NCBI GenBank assembly: GCA_943737045.1
Contig: CALSFV010000206.1
Coordinates: 1,172,501 to 1,236,500 of the forward strand
Source: Parapristionchus giblindavisi
Lineage: Eukaryota > Nematoda > Chromadorea > Rhabditida > Diplogasteridae
DNA length: 64,000 nt
Reading direction: 5' to 3'
Shown: in pieces, positions 40,979 to 63,700 of the stretch
How the letters are laid out: every line of letters starts with the position of its first letter
Position numbering within the stretch: position 1 is the first letter of the stretch
Notes under the pieces: model-generated
Database searches by the model: none
What the model saw: the letters and a program-made list of their open reading frames with translations, nothing else
Told to the model about the DNA's origin: nothing
Translations under genes and position numbers: made by a program

Positions 40979-41381
40979 ATATGATCTAAAATATGAATTT
41001 GATTTGCTTCCTTGAATTTCATTGGACATTCTTACACTCCATCAAGCATATGACCGTTTTGGCTGTTCAGCCACTAATTACCTCAAACATGGGTAATTGA
41101 AACTTATGATGGTCTGGTGTGACCCGTTTCTCACATTATACCCTTATCTATGGATTGTTGACTCTAATCGAAGTGCATAATATAACAATGTCTTATTGTC
41201 TAATCATCTTGTATTTCCCAAATTTCATAATTCGCATATCTCTCTGACTTCTGCTCCTTTCTAGCAATATCAATAGAAGAGGTAGGCGCCTTTATTTAAA
41301 TTAACGTTATTGTAAAAAGTGTTGTTTAGAAACAAAGTATATTATTTATTGAAAAATTCAAAATATTGTCAAATTAGCAAA
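40979..41381. other. Convergent 3' spacer
   Basis: No gene is seen. It separates the plus-strand repeat-tail gene from the minus-strand protease array and should hold both 3' UTRs. Confidence 0.4.
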
Positions 41382-41786
41382 CTATAATATTTCCCATACC
41401 ATGGGAAATGATGCATTGTTTAATATTCCACAGTTATTATCTCTATTACGAGCCATACGAATATATCCATCCTCACCCCATCTTGGTCCCCAACTGGAAT
41501 TCATCAGATTACTGTAGATTTCAGTACGGTATATGTACAGTATACCTGTTCTTAACAATCCAATAATCTCCTTGTTCTGCATCTGTTCCGTATCCCACAA
41601 GTAACACACCATGATTAACCTGTCCCTTACAATCCTCATCATAGAACACTCCTACAAAGAAAGTTTGCGGTATTGATTGATTGATTGATTGATTGAACCT
41701 GAATCATATCGCATGAAATTCTCTGTTGCTTCAATGGCTACGGAAATAGGTCCAATGACTGCGACTGCTTCCTGAGAAATATCAAA

Positions 41787-41871
41787 GATCAACATTTGTA
41801 GAGATCAAAGATCAATATTTGTAGGGATCAAAGATCAAAGATCAATATTTGTAGAGATCAAAGATCAAAAC
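41787..41871. repeat. GATCAAA repeat cluster in protease copy 1
   Basis: Units of roughly AGATCAAAGATCAATATTTGT fill the intron between exons 41872-41961 and 41699-41771. Confidence 0.85.
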
Positions 41872-42121
41872 CTTGAGATCATCTTCATTTTCTGGTTCGA
41901 CATCAGCATATCCGCTATCTGTTGCACCAATATATTCTGGATGGAAATTGCAATCGGATTCCTGGAATATTTTATTTATTTTTTTACTTTTCATACATCA
42001 TAAAAAAGTTTCAAGTATTTTTATTTCTTTTTACATTTTGAAAACAGTATTTCATGCGACCACAGCGAATTCATTAGCACATAGGATTAGTTTCATGGTA
42101 TTCATAACTTTCATATAATGA

Positions 42122-42760
42122 CCGTATAAAATTACACTTGTTTATTTGGTACGAGAGTAGCCAGCCACATCCACATGTGTTTCTATGTTTAGAGAGGGAG
42201 CACAAGTGAGATATTACGTAGATCAGAGAGAGCGGGGAAGGAAGGGAGGAAAACGTGGGGAGTTAATCGATAGTTCTTTCAGCCAGTAGCAAGTAGTGTT
42301 GTTTAGTCGAATGTATTCTGCGAATATTTTCGGTCGAATAAAATTTAGCTTTTCAGTCGAACGGTCGTTTTAGTCTGGACTAAAAATGACATTTTATTCG
42401 AGACTAAAATTTAGTCTCGAGAATAAAAGTGTTCAAAATGCGATAAAATTAACAATTAGGGTAATAATTAGATTATTAGGGAAAACCCTTCCATTACACA
42501 GAACAGAAGAAGCGCTCAGCACCAAAAAACTAATGGAAAATGAATGTCTATTCTCGAATAAATTCGAAAATATTATTCGAGACTAAATGCAAATTTAGTC
42601 GCGAATATTAGTCTATTTGCCCATTTAGTTGAGACTAAAATGAAAAAATATTTTCGAATGATTTTTAGTCTGGACTAAAAATGCAAATTTAGTCGAGACT
42701 AAATTTTATTCCATCTAACAACACTACTAGCAAGGAATCATGCAATTACATTTTATACGG
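42122..42760. mobile_element. MITE with CCGTATAAAATT ends, host of a hAT-like insertion
   Basis: The ends are CCGTATAAAATTACAC and GTAATT..TTTTATACGG. A related 208-bp copy without the insertion is at 60303-60510 in an intron of the second esterase gene. Removing the inner element leaves about 198 bp here. Confidence 0.65.
42294..42726. mobile_element. 433-bp hAT-like MITE, nested
   Basis: The ends are TAGTGTTGTT and AACAACACTA with an 8-bp flanking repeat (GTAGCAAG at 42286-42293, CTAGCAAG at 42727-42734, one mismatch). The interior is rich in TTTAGTCTCGACTAAA-type inverted motifs. The related MITE at 60303-60510 shows the empty site. Confidence 0.7.
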
Positions 42761-42840
42761 ACTATAATAAATAATAAACTTACTTTAGCAATATACGGAT
42801 AACTATCCTCTGTGTCGATTCCTTTATTAAAATATACATA

Positions 42841-43644
42841 TAGGGTGATGTAAACAATAAATTGTGGCAAACTTGTGCTTTTTGCAGGTGCGTGACAAGG
42901 ATTGACAACTTTATCGCACCCAATTGCAGTCAGACATCAAATTTAATACAGATTGTTGTCAATGTGTCTAATAAATATTTGTGGTTGCAATTAATGAATG
43001 AACTGTTGACAGACAAGAAAAATGAGGATGATACAAGTCATGACCAGAGAAATGTGCTTCTTTCTAGTCAGACAACAAAAAATCTTCTTTTTGATGTCAA
43101 TCGATTCTTGCCTTCTCATTGACATCAAAACGAATATTTTTTGTTGTCTGAATAGAAAGAAGCACATTTCTCTAGTCATTCCATTTTTGGTGCATTTTCA
43201 CATCCTCATAATAATGAGACGATAGTTCATTAGTCAAAGCGGCGCACCTCAGACAGGTTTGGTGACACGGCGGAGAGTGTGACAGAGAGAATCATTTGAT
43301 GCCATCTCGCACGCACACCCTCTCTAATGCAGCCCACCAAACCCGCCTGGCATCCGCCTCGCCCTCTTTATAAGTTGGAAAACGTGATTAGCCATTCATT
43401 GTTGCCGCGCTATTACAGAGGCTGAACTAATGTTTTCTGACATGTATCATCCTCAGTTTTCTTGTCTGTCTACAAAATAGCCACTATCTGTTGCCACATT
43501 TATTTATTTCATACATTGACTACAATCGTTCTACTTTTTGAAGTCTGACAACAAATTTCTCCGATAAAGTTGTCAATCGTTTGCCGTTGTCACACACCTG
43601 CAAAAAGCACAAGTTTGCCAAAATTTATTGTTTACATCGCCCTA
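42841..43644. mobile_element. 804-bp fold-back element inserted in a protease exon
   Basis: The ends are TAGGGTGATGTAAACAATAA and an inverted copy with one difference; TA flanks it (42839-42840 and 43645-43646). Long inverted arms include CAAACTTGTGCTTTTTGCAG. Exact comparison with protease copies 2 and 3 places it inside the exon after the NNGCHGG motif. Confidence 0.8.
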
Positions 43645-43686
43645 TATTTAAAAGCATTATCCATTAATCCTCCATGGCATCCGTTA

Positions 43687-43878
<192 letters not shown>

Positions 43879-44749
43879 TTATCGATTTTTAAATCTTTGC
43901 TCTTTGATCTTTGTATTATTACTTGATCCTTAACACGAGAAACCATTCCTTCAGTTCTCCAATCAATAAATTCAGGAACGGGAATACGATTAATCCATGA
44001 ATATGAAGTTCCATTACTTTTGCTGTAATATTATGTATACATATATATATTCGTCATCCAGAATTACTTACGCGTTTCTTGCTTCAGGGTTATATCCCAG
44101 ACGAATTTTGAATTCGTCCCAAGTCTGAAAGCTTACATAGTCTATCTTTGATTATTGATCTTTCATCTTCGGCAAACAAATAGGATAAACTTACAAGATG
44201 AGAGAAAGCATTCAATCCTTGAGTGTATGTTCTTGACTTATTGCTATTATGTTCAGTCATTCTGAAAATATTTATCATGATTAGATAATGGATAGTTTCA
44301 TTGGCTATTTGGCTGTTACTTGTGAATATGAAGATACCCCCTGCTATTATTAATCATTATTAATTTTTAAAGATATCCATATACTTACTTCATATAATTC
44401 AATGAAAGAGCAATAGTTTGGTTTTCCGATAAGTCGTGAAGATCTTTAATAGATTATTTATTATAGTCAATAATAAATGAATATTTGAGTATTGTCTACT
44501 TACTAAATTTGCTCTTGTGCTCCCTTAATTCTTTATGGCATTTGTCATAATCTATTCTGTAATAGTAAAATATTTCTTTATTATTAAAATAAATTTATTT
44601 TTGGGATAATATTTTTAATTATGCATTATTATTAAATTGCATTTATTTATTTATTTATTTATAATAATAAATTGAAGGACGACTTACCCGTGAGGAATAG
44701 AATATGATAATCCAATAAAAGAAATGAGAATAAAAAGAACCTTGATCAT

Positions 44750-44885
44750 CTTCGATGCACACTGATTTCTATGCTTTTCTTCTCTCTTATAAGTGCTTTT
44801 ATTTAGCCTTTTCCGTATATTTTAATGATTCATTTCGTTAAATATCATCTGTTTCCATATATGAATCATTCAAATTATATTTGAG
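44750..44885 (-). promoter_or_regulatory. Conserved promoter region, protease copy 1
   Basis: CTTATAAGTGCTTTTATTT and AATGATTCATTTCGT, present here, recur in almost identical spacing upstream of copies 2 and 3. This supports shared regulation or recent duplication. The plus-strand words are quoted; the genes read the other way. Confidence 0.5.
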
Positions 44886-44947
44886 AAATGTACGAATTCC
44901 TTAAAATCTATCAATTTCTATTTGGGATCTGTCAATTTTTTTCTCCG

Positions 44948-45220
44948 CAATTTTAGGTGGGCCAATAATTTGGTCGAACATTTTTGGGTGCCTAAAATTT
45001 GGCTACCAGACAAGCCCCACTTTGAAGTTGGGTCAATAATTTGGTGGTTGAGCCAATAATTTGGTTCGAAGTGGGGCTGTTATTTTAGTCTAAAATTTTA
45101 GCCCCACTTCGAACCAAATTATTGGCTCAACCATCAAATTATTGACTCAACTTTAAAAGTGGGGCTTGTCTGGTAGCCAAATTTTATAGTCAACCCAAAT
45201 TATTGGCCCCCCTAAAATTG
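44948..45220. mobile_element. 273-bp palindromic element
   Basis: Nearly the whole element is an inverted repeat: CAATTTTAGG at the left end, CCTAAAATTG at the right, with AAGTGGGGCTGT and its inverted partner near the centre. The equivalent spacer upstream of protease copy 2 lacks it. Confidence 0.7.
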
Positions 45221-45883
45221 TTCACTAACTATAAAATATGTAGCGAAGTAAATAAGAGGGTGGCTTGAGAATGGCACCTTCTGATTCACTTACTTCCTTG
45301 AGCTATATTGGACATTGGTACACTCCATCAAGCACTTTAAGGGACATCCCGAGCTGGGATGGGATTTTACTATTATCGATTTTACGGGATTTTACGGATT
45401 TCGAAACGTTGTACAGATCCGTGAAATTTTCATTTTACAATTTCGTCCATTCCTGACCCTGAGATAATTTGAAACTCCCATCTGGCCACACTCTCTTTAA
45501 TGTAAAATAGAATAGAGTCGAATTCAATATCTCAACCCAACATCATTACGACAGACATTAACGTTTTAATGAATGTACTATTATTAAAGAAGCGATAACA
45601 CTCCAGAGATATTAATTGTGTCATCAAAAAGAAATAATATGGCACATACGGACACAATATCACGAATAGCTGCAAGAAGCATTGGGAATATTTTTTTTAA
45701 TTATAGTATGATTGATGCATTTTTAAGTGTCAAATTCAATACAATTGCAATTCTAGTGAAAATGATCCTTGAAAATCTGATTATTATATCACGCATCTCA
45801 TTTAACAAGAACAACGTAAGGATTGACGGATAACTATACACTTGAGTTTACCCCCTCTTTTCTCCATAGCTTTCCATGGATAT

Positions 45884-46064
45884 AGGACACAGTATTTGAA
45901 TTTTTTTTGCAATTCTTGTCAAGCAAAAAAATGGCAGAATCATGCTTCACTTTTTGCGGTGCGCACAAAAGACCGGGAAGAGAAAAAAGTCGAGAAGGAA
46001 GGGGAAATGATTTTGCCATTTTTTGCTTGACAAAAATTGCCAAAAATTTCAAATACTTTGTCCT
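45884..46064. mobile_element. 181-bp MITE with a paralogous empty site
   Basis: The ends are AGGACACAGTATTTGAA and TTCAAATACTTTGTCCT, flanked by ATAT on both sides. The homologous stretch near 51140-51155 reads through without it, with a single ATAT. Confidence 0.75.
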
Positions 46065-46325
46065 ATATCCCTGATCCAGAGAAACGAGGATGGTAGATCA
46101 AGCATCTCTCTCGGAGCTCACACCAAAGTATATGTTAATAACGTTTACATGATTTGTTGGACTAGTACGAATAACCCATCATATTACAGAAATAGTTTAT
46201 TAACAATACTATTGTGAAAACAAAGATCTGTGTATAAATATTCGGTTTTTTTCTAAATTTTAATTAGAATGAATTCATTTGAAAAGTCGAAATGCTGACA
46301 TATTAGTGACTACAACGTGCAAAAA

Positions 46326-49833
<3,508 letters not shown>

Positions 49834-49975
49834 CTTCGATGCACACTGATTTCTATGCTTTTCTTCTCTCTTATAAGTGCTTTTATTTAGCCTTTTCCGT
49901 ATATTTTAATGATTCATTTCGTTAAATATCATCTGTTTCCATATATGAATCATTCAAATTATATTTGAGAAATGT
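49834..49975 (-). promoter_or_regulatory. Conserved promoter region, protease copy 2
   Basis: It is almost identical to 44750-44885, including CTTATAAGTGC and AATGATTCATTTCGT at the same distances from the start codon. Confidence 0.5.
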
Positions 49976-50487
49976 ACGAATACCTTAAATTCTATCAATT
50001 TCTATTTGGGATCTGTCAATATTTTTTCACAAACTATAAAATATGTAGCGAACTCTTGAGAATGTCACCTTATAATTTACTTACTTCCTTGAGCTATATT
50101 GAGATTGGAACACTCCATCAAGCGCTTTAAAGAAGGGGACACATGAGTTGGCATGACTGACTCCCACCTCGATAAGCGTGTTGAAAATTGTTTATATTAT
50201 ATGGTAATTAGCGCAATGGACAATGAGAAAATGAGAGAGTCAAGTATGCAAATCGGATGGGCACTCTCTACATGCCTTGAAAGTTATATTTTCAATGCGC
50301 GTAGTGTGCTTTAACCATATCGTTAATCAATATCAGCTATGTTTTTCGATTCGTGTGATGAATCTCTATCATTCTATCCGAACAGTATTATTACGAAAAA
50401 AACTCGAGGGTCTCCATCTTTAAGTGACGGGCAGGGATCTGATTTTACTATTATCGATTTTACGGATTTCGAAAGGTTTGAACCAGA

Positions 50488-50626
50488 GGCCGTATGCAAG
50501 AACAACGGGAAAACAGTTTTCCGGGGAAATGTGACGTCATTAGGGTAGGCGGAGGATTTTTGTCAAACGCCTACGCCTACGCTAATGACATCACATTTTC
50601 CCGGAAAACGGTTCTTGCATACGGCC
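50488..50626. mobile_element. 139-bp palindromic MITE
   Basis: The ends GGCCGTATGCAAGAAC and GTTCTTGCATACGGCC are inverted copies, as are ATGTGACGTCATTAG-like inner parts. The matching spacer near 45410-45440 lacks it. Confidence 0.7.
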
Positions 50627-51207
50627 ACAGAATTTTAATTTTACGCCTATCCCTGACCCCGAGATAATTTGAAACTCCCATCTGGTCACACTCTCTTTAA
50701 TGTAAAATAGAATAGAATCGAATTCAATAACTCAACAAAACATTATGACAGGCATTATCGTTTTAATGAATGTATTATTATTAAAGATGCAATAATACTT
50801 CAGAGAAATTAATTGTGTCATCAAAAAGAAATAATATGGCACACACAATATCACGAATAGCTCCAAGAAGCATTGGTAATATTTAAAAAAAATTATAATA
50901 TGATTGATGCATTTTTAAGTGTCAAAAGCATTACAATTACAATTCTAGTGACAATGATCCATGAAAATCTGATTATTATATCACGCATCTCATTTAACAA
51001 GGACAAAGTAAGGATTGAACGATTACTAAACACTTTTGAGTTCAATTAATTCAATTACTTATCATATCAGGCATTAATGCTCAGATGGGGATGAGTCGGC
51101 GGTGTTTATAGAGTTGACCCCATCTTTTCTCCACGGTTTTCCATGGATATCCACGATCCAGAGAAGCGAGGATGGTAGATCAAGCATCTCTCCAAGAGGT
51201 CACACAA

Positions 51208-51446
51208 ACTCTGGTATTTCAAAACTTAAAGTCTACTTAAAATACGTCACTGACTTAAAGTTTACTTTAAGTAAACTTCAAGTGAGTGACGTCACATTTT
51301 CACTTTAAGTAGACTTGCGTCTCACTTTAAGTAGACTCACGTAGTGGCGTCACACTTTAAGTAAACTTACGTTTCACTTGAAGTAGACTTACAAGTCTAC
51401 TTAAAGTGAAAGTGCAAGTAGACTTTAAGTCTTGAAATACCAGAGA
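51208..51446. mobile_element. Palindromic MITE, family B
   Basis: The ends are ACTCTGGTATTTC and GAAATACCAGAG; internal AAGTAGACTT repeats and a TGACGTCA are present. Confidence 0.7.
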
Positions 51447-51654
51447 AAGTACATGCTAATAATCTTTTCATGATCTGGTGGTCTCGTAATGAATAACCCA
51501 TCATATTACAGAAACAGTTTATTAACAATATTATTGTGAAAACAAAGATCTGTGTATACGAATATTTTTCTATATATTTTTTTAATCTTAATTTCAATAT
51601 ATTCATTTGAACAATCGAAATGTTGACATATTAGTGAACTACATCATGCAAAAA

Positions 51655-56702
<5,048 letters not shown>

Positions 56703-56830
56703 CTTCAATGTTTACTTATTTCTATGAATTATTCTCTCTTATATATGCTTTTATTTTTCCTTTTCCGTATATTTTAATGATTCATTTCGTGAAATGTCAT
56801 CTGATTCCATAAATGAATCAGTCAAATTAT
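56703..56830 (-). promoter_or_regulatory. Conserved promoter region, protease copy 3
   Basis: It shares the AATGATTCATTTCGT block and TCTCTTATATATGCTTTTATTT with copies 1 and 2, but with more changes (TATATATGC in place of TATAAGTGC). Confidence 0.45.
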
Positions 56831-57736
56831 ATTTGAGAAATGACGAATATATCAATTTTCATTTTTGGATCTGTCAATAAATTTTTCGCTAAAATATGTA
56901 GCGCATTCTTGAAAAGTCACATTTTTTCAAGAGAAAAAATTCTGAATAAATTTAATATTTATTTATTTGATTGTGTTATAAAAATTATAGATTTTCAGTT
57001 ATTATGATCATTTGTTGCTTTTCATTATTCATGATGGTTTTCAATAACTCATACAAATAAACAATGAAAATATTAATTGGATTTAATTATTTCTATTATC
57101 TTTCATTTGTTTGTATTGGTCTGTCTTCTCATATTAACTGATGTTCACGTTCCGCAGAAGTTGAAAGCCCATCAAGATATAGAATAGAAAGAGGATTCGA
57201 TGAGTAGAAGGCAGAAAACCCCTTGATCTATGAAGAATCCATGCGGTTACTTACCGCGCCAATTCGTAAACGTGGCAAAGTTTTGTATTGTACTGTATTG
57301 TATCTATTTATTTAATTCCATCAAATATAGTGAGCAGCAGTGATGTATAAGCCCAGAAAAGAGGTAGATGTATTTCCGCTGCATAAGGCGATTTCGTTTT
57401 TGGTACGATGGCTATTTTCAATGCGAATGACCCATTTCTTGCGTATTTAATTCCATTTGATTTGATAAAGGTCTTTGTAAAGACGAGATGGTTACAAAAA
57501 TGAAAAGTCCTAATGTCATTAAAGACAATGCATGTTGTACCACGATTTATTTCTTAAACAATATATTTATCGTAAAAATTTAGTCATGACTGTGCGCTAA
57601 TTGACCAGTATAAGGAGATACGTTATCGATCAATCGATAAATCGATACAGTACAGTAAATACAGCAGTAAAATCACGAAAAGATTGCTAACAACATATTT
57701 AATACTAGGAAGGCATCGTAAAGCTAAAAAAATAAA
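56831..57736. other. Spacer without a supported gene
   Basis: It is AT-rich and lies between protease copy 3 and the 3' end of the second esterase gene. I see no repeat family or open frame worth naming. Confidence 0.4.
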
Positions 57737-60700
57737 TTATTTCGATGGCTTGGCCGTAGTCGTTGTAGGTGGAGGAGGCAGAGTGCACTTGACACTGTTG
57801 ACTGGAGTACGGATGAAGGGACAGTCCTGAAAGGGACTTAACGGTTAAGAATGTACTTAAATGTACACTAAAATCTATTATAAAGGTAGGGAAATATTCA
57901 ATTCCACTGTCCCTCGACTAGTAGCCCAGGCGAAATTGGAAAAATGTGGCTAAATTTCTCCGGAATGCGTTAGAAAATTACCGAGAGAATAGGAGAATTC
58001 TCATTGTACTTAGTAATGCATGATGAGCAGTTCAATGGAGTAATAATGCATGTTTTATATAATGCTTCATCTTAATAATACCTTATCGGGACAAGCCAGA
58101 GCCGGGCTCTCGTCCGTCATTTCGTCGTTCGTTGTGGTCTTATTGCCATCAGGAGATATCAAGTGCTTCCACAGTTGCTTTGCGACCAAACTGAATACTT
58201 AGAAATAATTGATCTTTGATCTTTGTATATGAAAATATAATAAATTGCTGAAATCGTAGAACCAACCTGTTTCCATATTTGCTCAAATGGAAGACGTCTG
58301 TGGCGTAGAAGTTGATATTGTACTTTCCGTCTGCCTGAAAATATAACCGATTAAAAATTCTACAATCTGGCGACGAGTTGATGCCAACTCTCTTCATCCA
58401 CCATAGTCTCTTGTAAGTCGAGAACATAGATAGCAATAATATTTAAAACTATGAGGACCCCCTTAATTTTTTTTTAGAAAATCAGGGGTGAAAACCTTTT
58501 TCAATGGCGTGTACAGATCGTCGAATACACGTTGCACTGTAACTGCGAGATTCTTCGTTTGTAGACGAGGTTCGGCCGATAGCTCGACAAGAGCCTGAGA
58601 ATAAAAAAAATATATTTATTTATCAGGAATAAAAAATACGAGGACACATGTGACGGATGCCTGGTAGTTAGAAAACAAGGAGAAATACTTTGTTTTAGTT
58701 TCATTCATTTTACCAAGAAAACATTGTATTATAGTTTCCAGAATTTGCGAAAAGAAATGGAAAATAGGCGAGAGACTGTGCAAACCGAGGAGAGTTTTCT
58801 GCCTTACTTTTTCCGCTGATTTTGAATAGATCAAGTGAAAGTGCTTACCTCTCTATACTCGACAATTCGTTGTTGAGCGATCTTGTCGAAGTCCCGAATC
58901 ATGCACGACACGGTCTTGCTCAAATTTTTAAATTTTTAAAATATTTTTAGAAAATTATCATGTCTTATGTTTCTGCTTCACTCTAATGTGAATGGCTTTA
59001 AGAGCAGAATTATGATCATAGTTACAGTTTAAAAAAAACTCACTTGTAAATAATCTTCGATGCACGCCATTCAAAATCCAAGTTCCACATGCCTGCAATC
59101 ATTATAATTATGAATAAAAGGTACGATTGTCTTCAATGCAAGCACTCTTCACCCACTACCACCAAGGAAATATACAGCGTTGCGAATGTCACATCAATGT
59201 GAAATTCCGGGCTAATTTGAAACTTTCCATTCTATCCACACTCTCTCGCTTTCTTTGTCAGCGAGAGAGTTTTTCGAATGCGGAGAGTAAAATTAACTCG
59301 GTATATACCTTTAATGATATATTTTAATTTGTTAATTATAATATAATACTGACCGATCAAGGACACAATCGTTTTCGGTAACGCGGATTGGATGATCATT
59401 ATGGCCTCTCGAATGTAGTTCTTATACTCCTGCTTGGATGTGCCAAACTGAACAAATTGATCTTTCATTTTTGAACTTTTATCTTACGAATGATATTCTT
59501 TGATTTTTCGTCTCTATTCCGAAAATTGATACAAGTTCTGTTGAATATAAGTGCCCTATTTTTGGTTTCTAAAGTTGATCTTTGATCTTTGATCTACGGA
59601 CTTTCGAACTTCAATAGAGGATAAAACTAACTCCAGTTCTGCACAGACTCGAGATATCATTGGTTCCAATGAACATATTGACCAGCTTCCAATCGTTCTT
59701 CACCGAGGCTTCCTGAGAAAATAAAATCAATCGATATTCTGTTGGGAGGCATGTCTTTTCAAAATTCAGTAGCTCGTGGACATCAGCATTCAATCAATGG
59801 TATACTTTCTTGTATTTGAAGAGATAATTAGAAGTCTTATCATGATACCATAAGTTTACAAGAAGTATTACAAAACCTAAAGCCCAAGCAAATTTGAAAC
59901 TCTCCGATCTGAGATTATTGATAATTCGGGAGGTAAAATTAACTATAGGGGTGCATTTAACTTTGCCCATGTTTTATTGGAAATCAGAGGTATATAAAAA
60001 ATGCATTTGTGCATAGAAGATGTTCTCACAGTCCCTTCTAGCCAAAATTGGAAATGAAGCATACCGGATAATTCCTGAAGCGTTGAACCAATTCCGTAGC
60101 TTGTCGTGGGAAGTCATTGCTCAGTCTGAAATTGGTCTTTGATCTTTGATCTTTTGATCTCTCTCACCTTCCAGGATACGCGACATTGAGAGCTGCGTGT
60201 TCCTCAGATAACCCTCTGCCCAAGGAGAAACCGACCAGGGCGGGATTGAGATGACGCAGAATAGCTGGAAGAAATACTGGATATATTTTTTAATCATATT
60301 GACCGCATAAATACACATGTTAATTTGGTTCAAGAGTATCCAGCCACTGACACATTGAATTTCTATGTTTAGAGAGAGAGTCCAAACGAGATAGCATTTA
60401 GATCAGAGAGATCGCGACGAGGGAAGGGAGGGACAGGGTGTTGATCGATAGAATATTTCTGCTTTTCACCAGCAATTAGCAAGGCAATTACACAAGTAAA
60501 TTTTATACGGACAATATGACTCTGATTTATGCAGTTAATTTTCTGTTCTGCTATAAAAGTCTGATCCAGGATCCAGTAACTGAAGCCGTGAACGATAGAA
60601 ACCCTCTCGATACAAGGAAGAGAAAACTCGTATCGTTTTAAGGCCTTCCTCGCCACTGTTTCTACCACATTTGTTCGCCACTATTGAACATTTCAATACG

Positions 60701-63700
60701 TATTGACGTCGGCGACGAACACATCATATGCTAGCGCCTGTTTTGACTATGCTTCTCTTGCAGATAAAGTCAGCGAGATAACATAACCAGAGCGGAGAGT
60801 TTCAAATACGCTCTGGGTAAGGTCCAGTACTAGCATGTTCATCGGCATATTAGTGAACATAAACCATTTGGGCGAAAAAAAAAACTGATGTTTGATATTA
60901 TAGTTTCAGATGCTCGTTTCACATATGTTTCATCATTGTGAGATATTCTTTTCCATTTGCGATACTGTCAATCCATGCCAGGGCAACCAACAAAACCACC
61001 ATACTTCTGTTTATTCATTCATGCACTTCATTGGCGTTTATAACGTGTCCTTCTCTTACACGTGTCCACATAGGTTATGTTCATTAAAGGCACACCCCAA
61101 GCTAATTTGAAACTCTCCGCTCTGGCAATACTCTCTTACTTTCTTTGTTTACGAGAGAGTATTACCAATGCGGAGGGTAAAATTAGGATGGGGTATTCCT
61201 TTAAAGAGTCTCAACTGGTTGAATGGACCCCGAAAGGAAATAGAATACGAGAAAAAACGGAATGGAGAGATGGCTTTTTCGTGGCAACCCCGCAAGATAA
61301 AACAACAAAACCATCCGAAGAAAGTTTAAATGTAATGTAAATATAGTAATAAAGCATAATTATAATAGGTGTTTTACTAAACACTGACTAGGCAGGGTGA
61401 GATGTGTCTCCAGTCCTCCGTCTCCTCCCATATCGAAGCTGTTCCCAACATAGTTCATCTCGTCACTGTCGTAATCTTCTTCTTTATCGTAGGACCATGA
61501 ACCAGTCTGGAAGGAATATTTTATTATAATTAGTTAAATTCATATAGTAAAAAAAAGGAAAATTCTGACAGGGCCGTAAGTCCTATGAGTGTTAGTTAAA
61601 TCAATTAATATTTATCAGGCTGACGCATTGATGCGCTGTGATAGAGTTACTCAAGATATTTAAGTTATGTAGCTACTCAACTTAGTTAGGTGTACAATTA
61701 GCTACTTACTTATGAGAGCATGTCTGAGGGAATTGACTTTCTGACCGGATGAGGTGACATAGCGAAAAATAAATTTTTCCGTTTGATGTGGAATAAAATA
61801 GTGCACTGCCAGGCGACCTCAGCCACACATATGAGAAAGTTTGATTTTGTGATTGAAGGTTACTGTAGGCAAAAATGTTCGGTAGGTCAAAAAACTTATT
61901 TCGGCTCCCAAGCATCCGATCGACTCGGGAGTGGTGCCGATCGATTCCTTGTGTGAATACAACCAACTTTTACTCGCATCACTTTTTAATCAGGACTTCG
62001 AAGAATCGAGTTATTAAGAAAATAAACTTTTGAAAATTAATTACTATACGACGGTTCTCTAGAAGTAAAAAATTAAATTTGCTTAAAACGTTGTACGTTT
62101 AATAACCAACCTCATATTAAAATATGAAGGCAAAAAACCTGTCAACGATAGTACACCATAGCAAAATATGACAGCAACTAATAAAAAAACACACTTCACG
62201 ATACTTTTTTTTGATGTATTTGTCATACTGTATGCGCATCTTTTCACGGCTTTATACCTGGCTTCCATAATAAGTGATTTATGTTGTTTTTATACGATTT
62301 TTTACTTAAAAATAAAACACACGATAGTGAAAAAAGATTTTAAAAACAAAATGAATCGAGCAAGAATAAATCTATTAATGAGGTCGGGCATAGAGAAGGG
62401 AATAACGCTTCATCAAAAGATTATCGTGAAGTGGGTATTTTCTGAGTTTCAGTCGTATTTTTCTTTTGTGTTCATAACTCCCAGCTTTTTTTCTAAAATG
62501 GTTGGAGTAAAAGTTGGTTGTATTCGAACGAAGAATCGATTTATGAACTTCTTCGGTTTCTGGCCACCCACACCCCCCCCCTCCCCCCTCAACCGCCCCC
62601 TATCCCCCACTTCGATCTTTTGGATCGAATGGAGCGGTCGTCCTCACTGGGAGCACAATGTCCACGGGGTGAAATGCTCCCAGAGCTCTCCTCAAGATGG
62701 GAGAGCTCTGGACAGAACCGGAGAAACCGAAGAAGTGCCTCGATTCGTACTACTCTTTAAAAATAACTAACCTTATATTAAAATTTGAAGACAAAATAAG
62801 ATGGGAGTTATGAACACAATAGAAAAATACGACAAAAACTCAGAAAATACTCACTTCACGATAATATTTTGATGAAGCGTTATTCACGGCTCCATGTCCG
62901 ACCTCATTAATAGATTTATTCTTGCTCGATTCATTTTGTTTTAAAATATTTTTCACAATCGTGTGTTTTAATTTTAGGTAAAAAAATCGTATAAAAACAA
63001 CATAAATCACTTATCATGGAAGTCGGGTACAAAGCCGTGAAAAGATGCGAATACAGTATGACAAATACATGAAAAAAGAGTATCGTGAAGTGAGTTTTTT
63101 ATTAGTTGCTGTCGTATTTTGCTATGGTGTACTATCGTTGACAGGTTTTTTTGCCTTCATATTTTAATATAAGGTTGGTTATTAAACGTAGAACGTTTTA
63201 AGCAAATTTAATTTTTTACTTCTAGAGAACCGTCGTATAGTAATTAATTTTCAAAAGTTTATTTTCATAATAACTCGATTCTTCGAAGTCCTGATTAAAA
63301 AGTGATCTGAGTAAAAGTTGGTTGTATTCACACAAGGAATCGATCGGCACCACTCCCGAGTCGATCTGATGCTTGGAGGCCGAAATAATTTTTTTGACCA
63401 ACCGAACATTTTCGCCTACAGTAACCTTCAGACACAAAATCAAACTTTCTCATATGTGTGGCTGAGGTCGCCTGGCAGTGCACTATTTTATTCCACATCA
63501 AACTGAAAAATTTATTTTTCGCTATGTCACCTCATATGTGAGTTCCCTCAGACAGACTCTCTTATAATCAATAAAACTACGAAATACAAAAAAATCAAAC
63601 GCATTGATTTCGGGCAAAAGTCCAACTTTCTGTTCTAGAAATTATGGAATGATACAATTCTCCCTATATTCATAGAAACTCTTACTGTGATCGAATCGCC

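Noticed and set aside
62168..62770. 200-codon plus-strand open frame
   Set aside because: It spans arm and loop of a fold-back; the C-terminal part is low-complexity proline-rich and no domain is recognisable.
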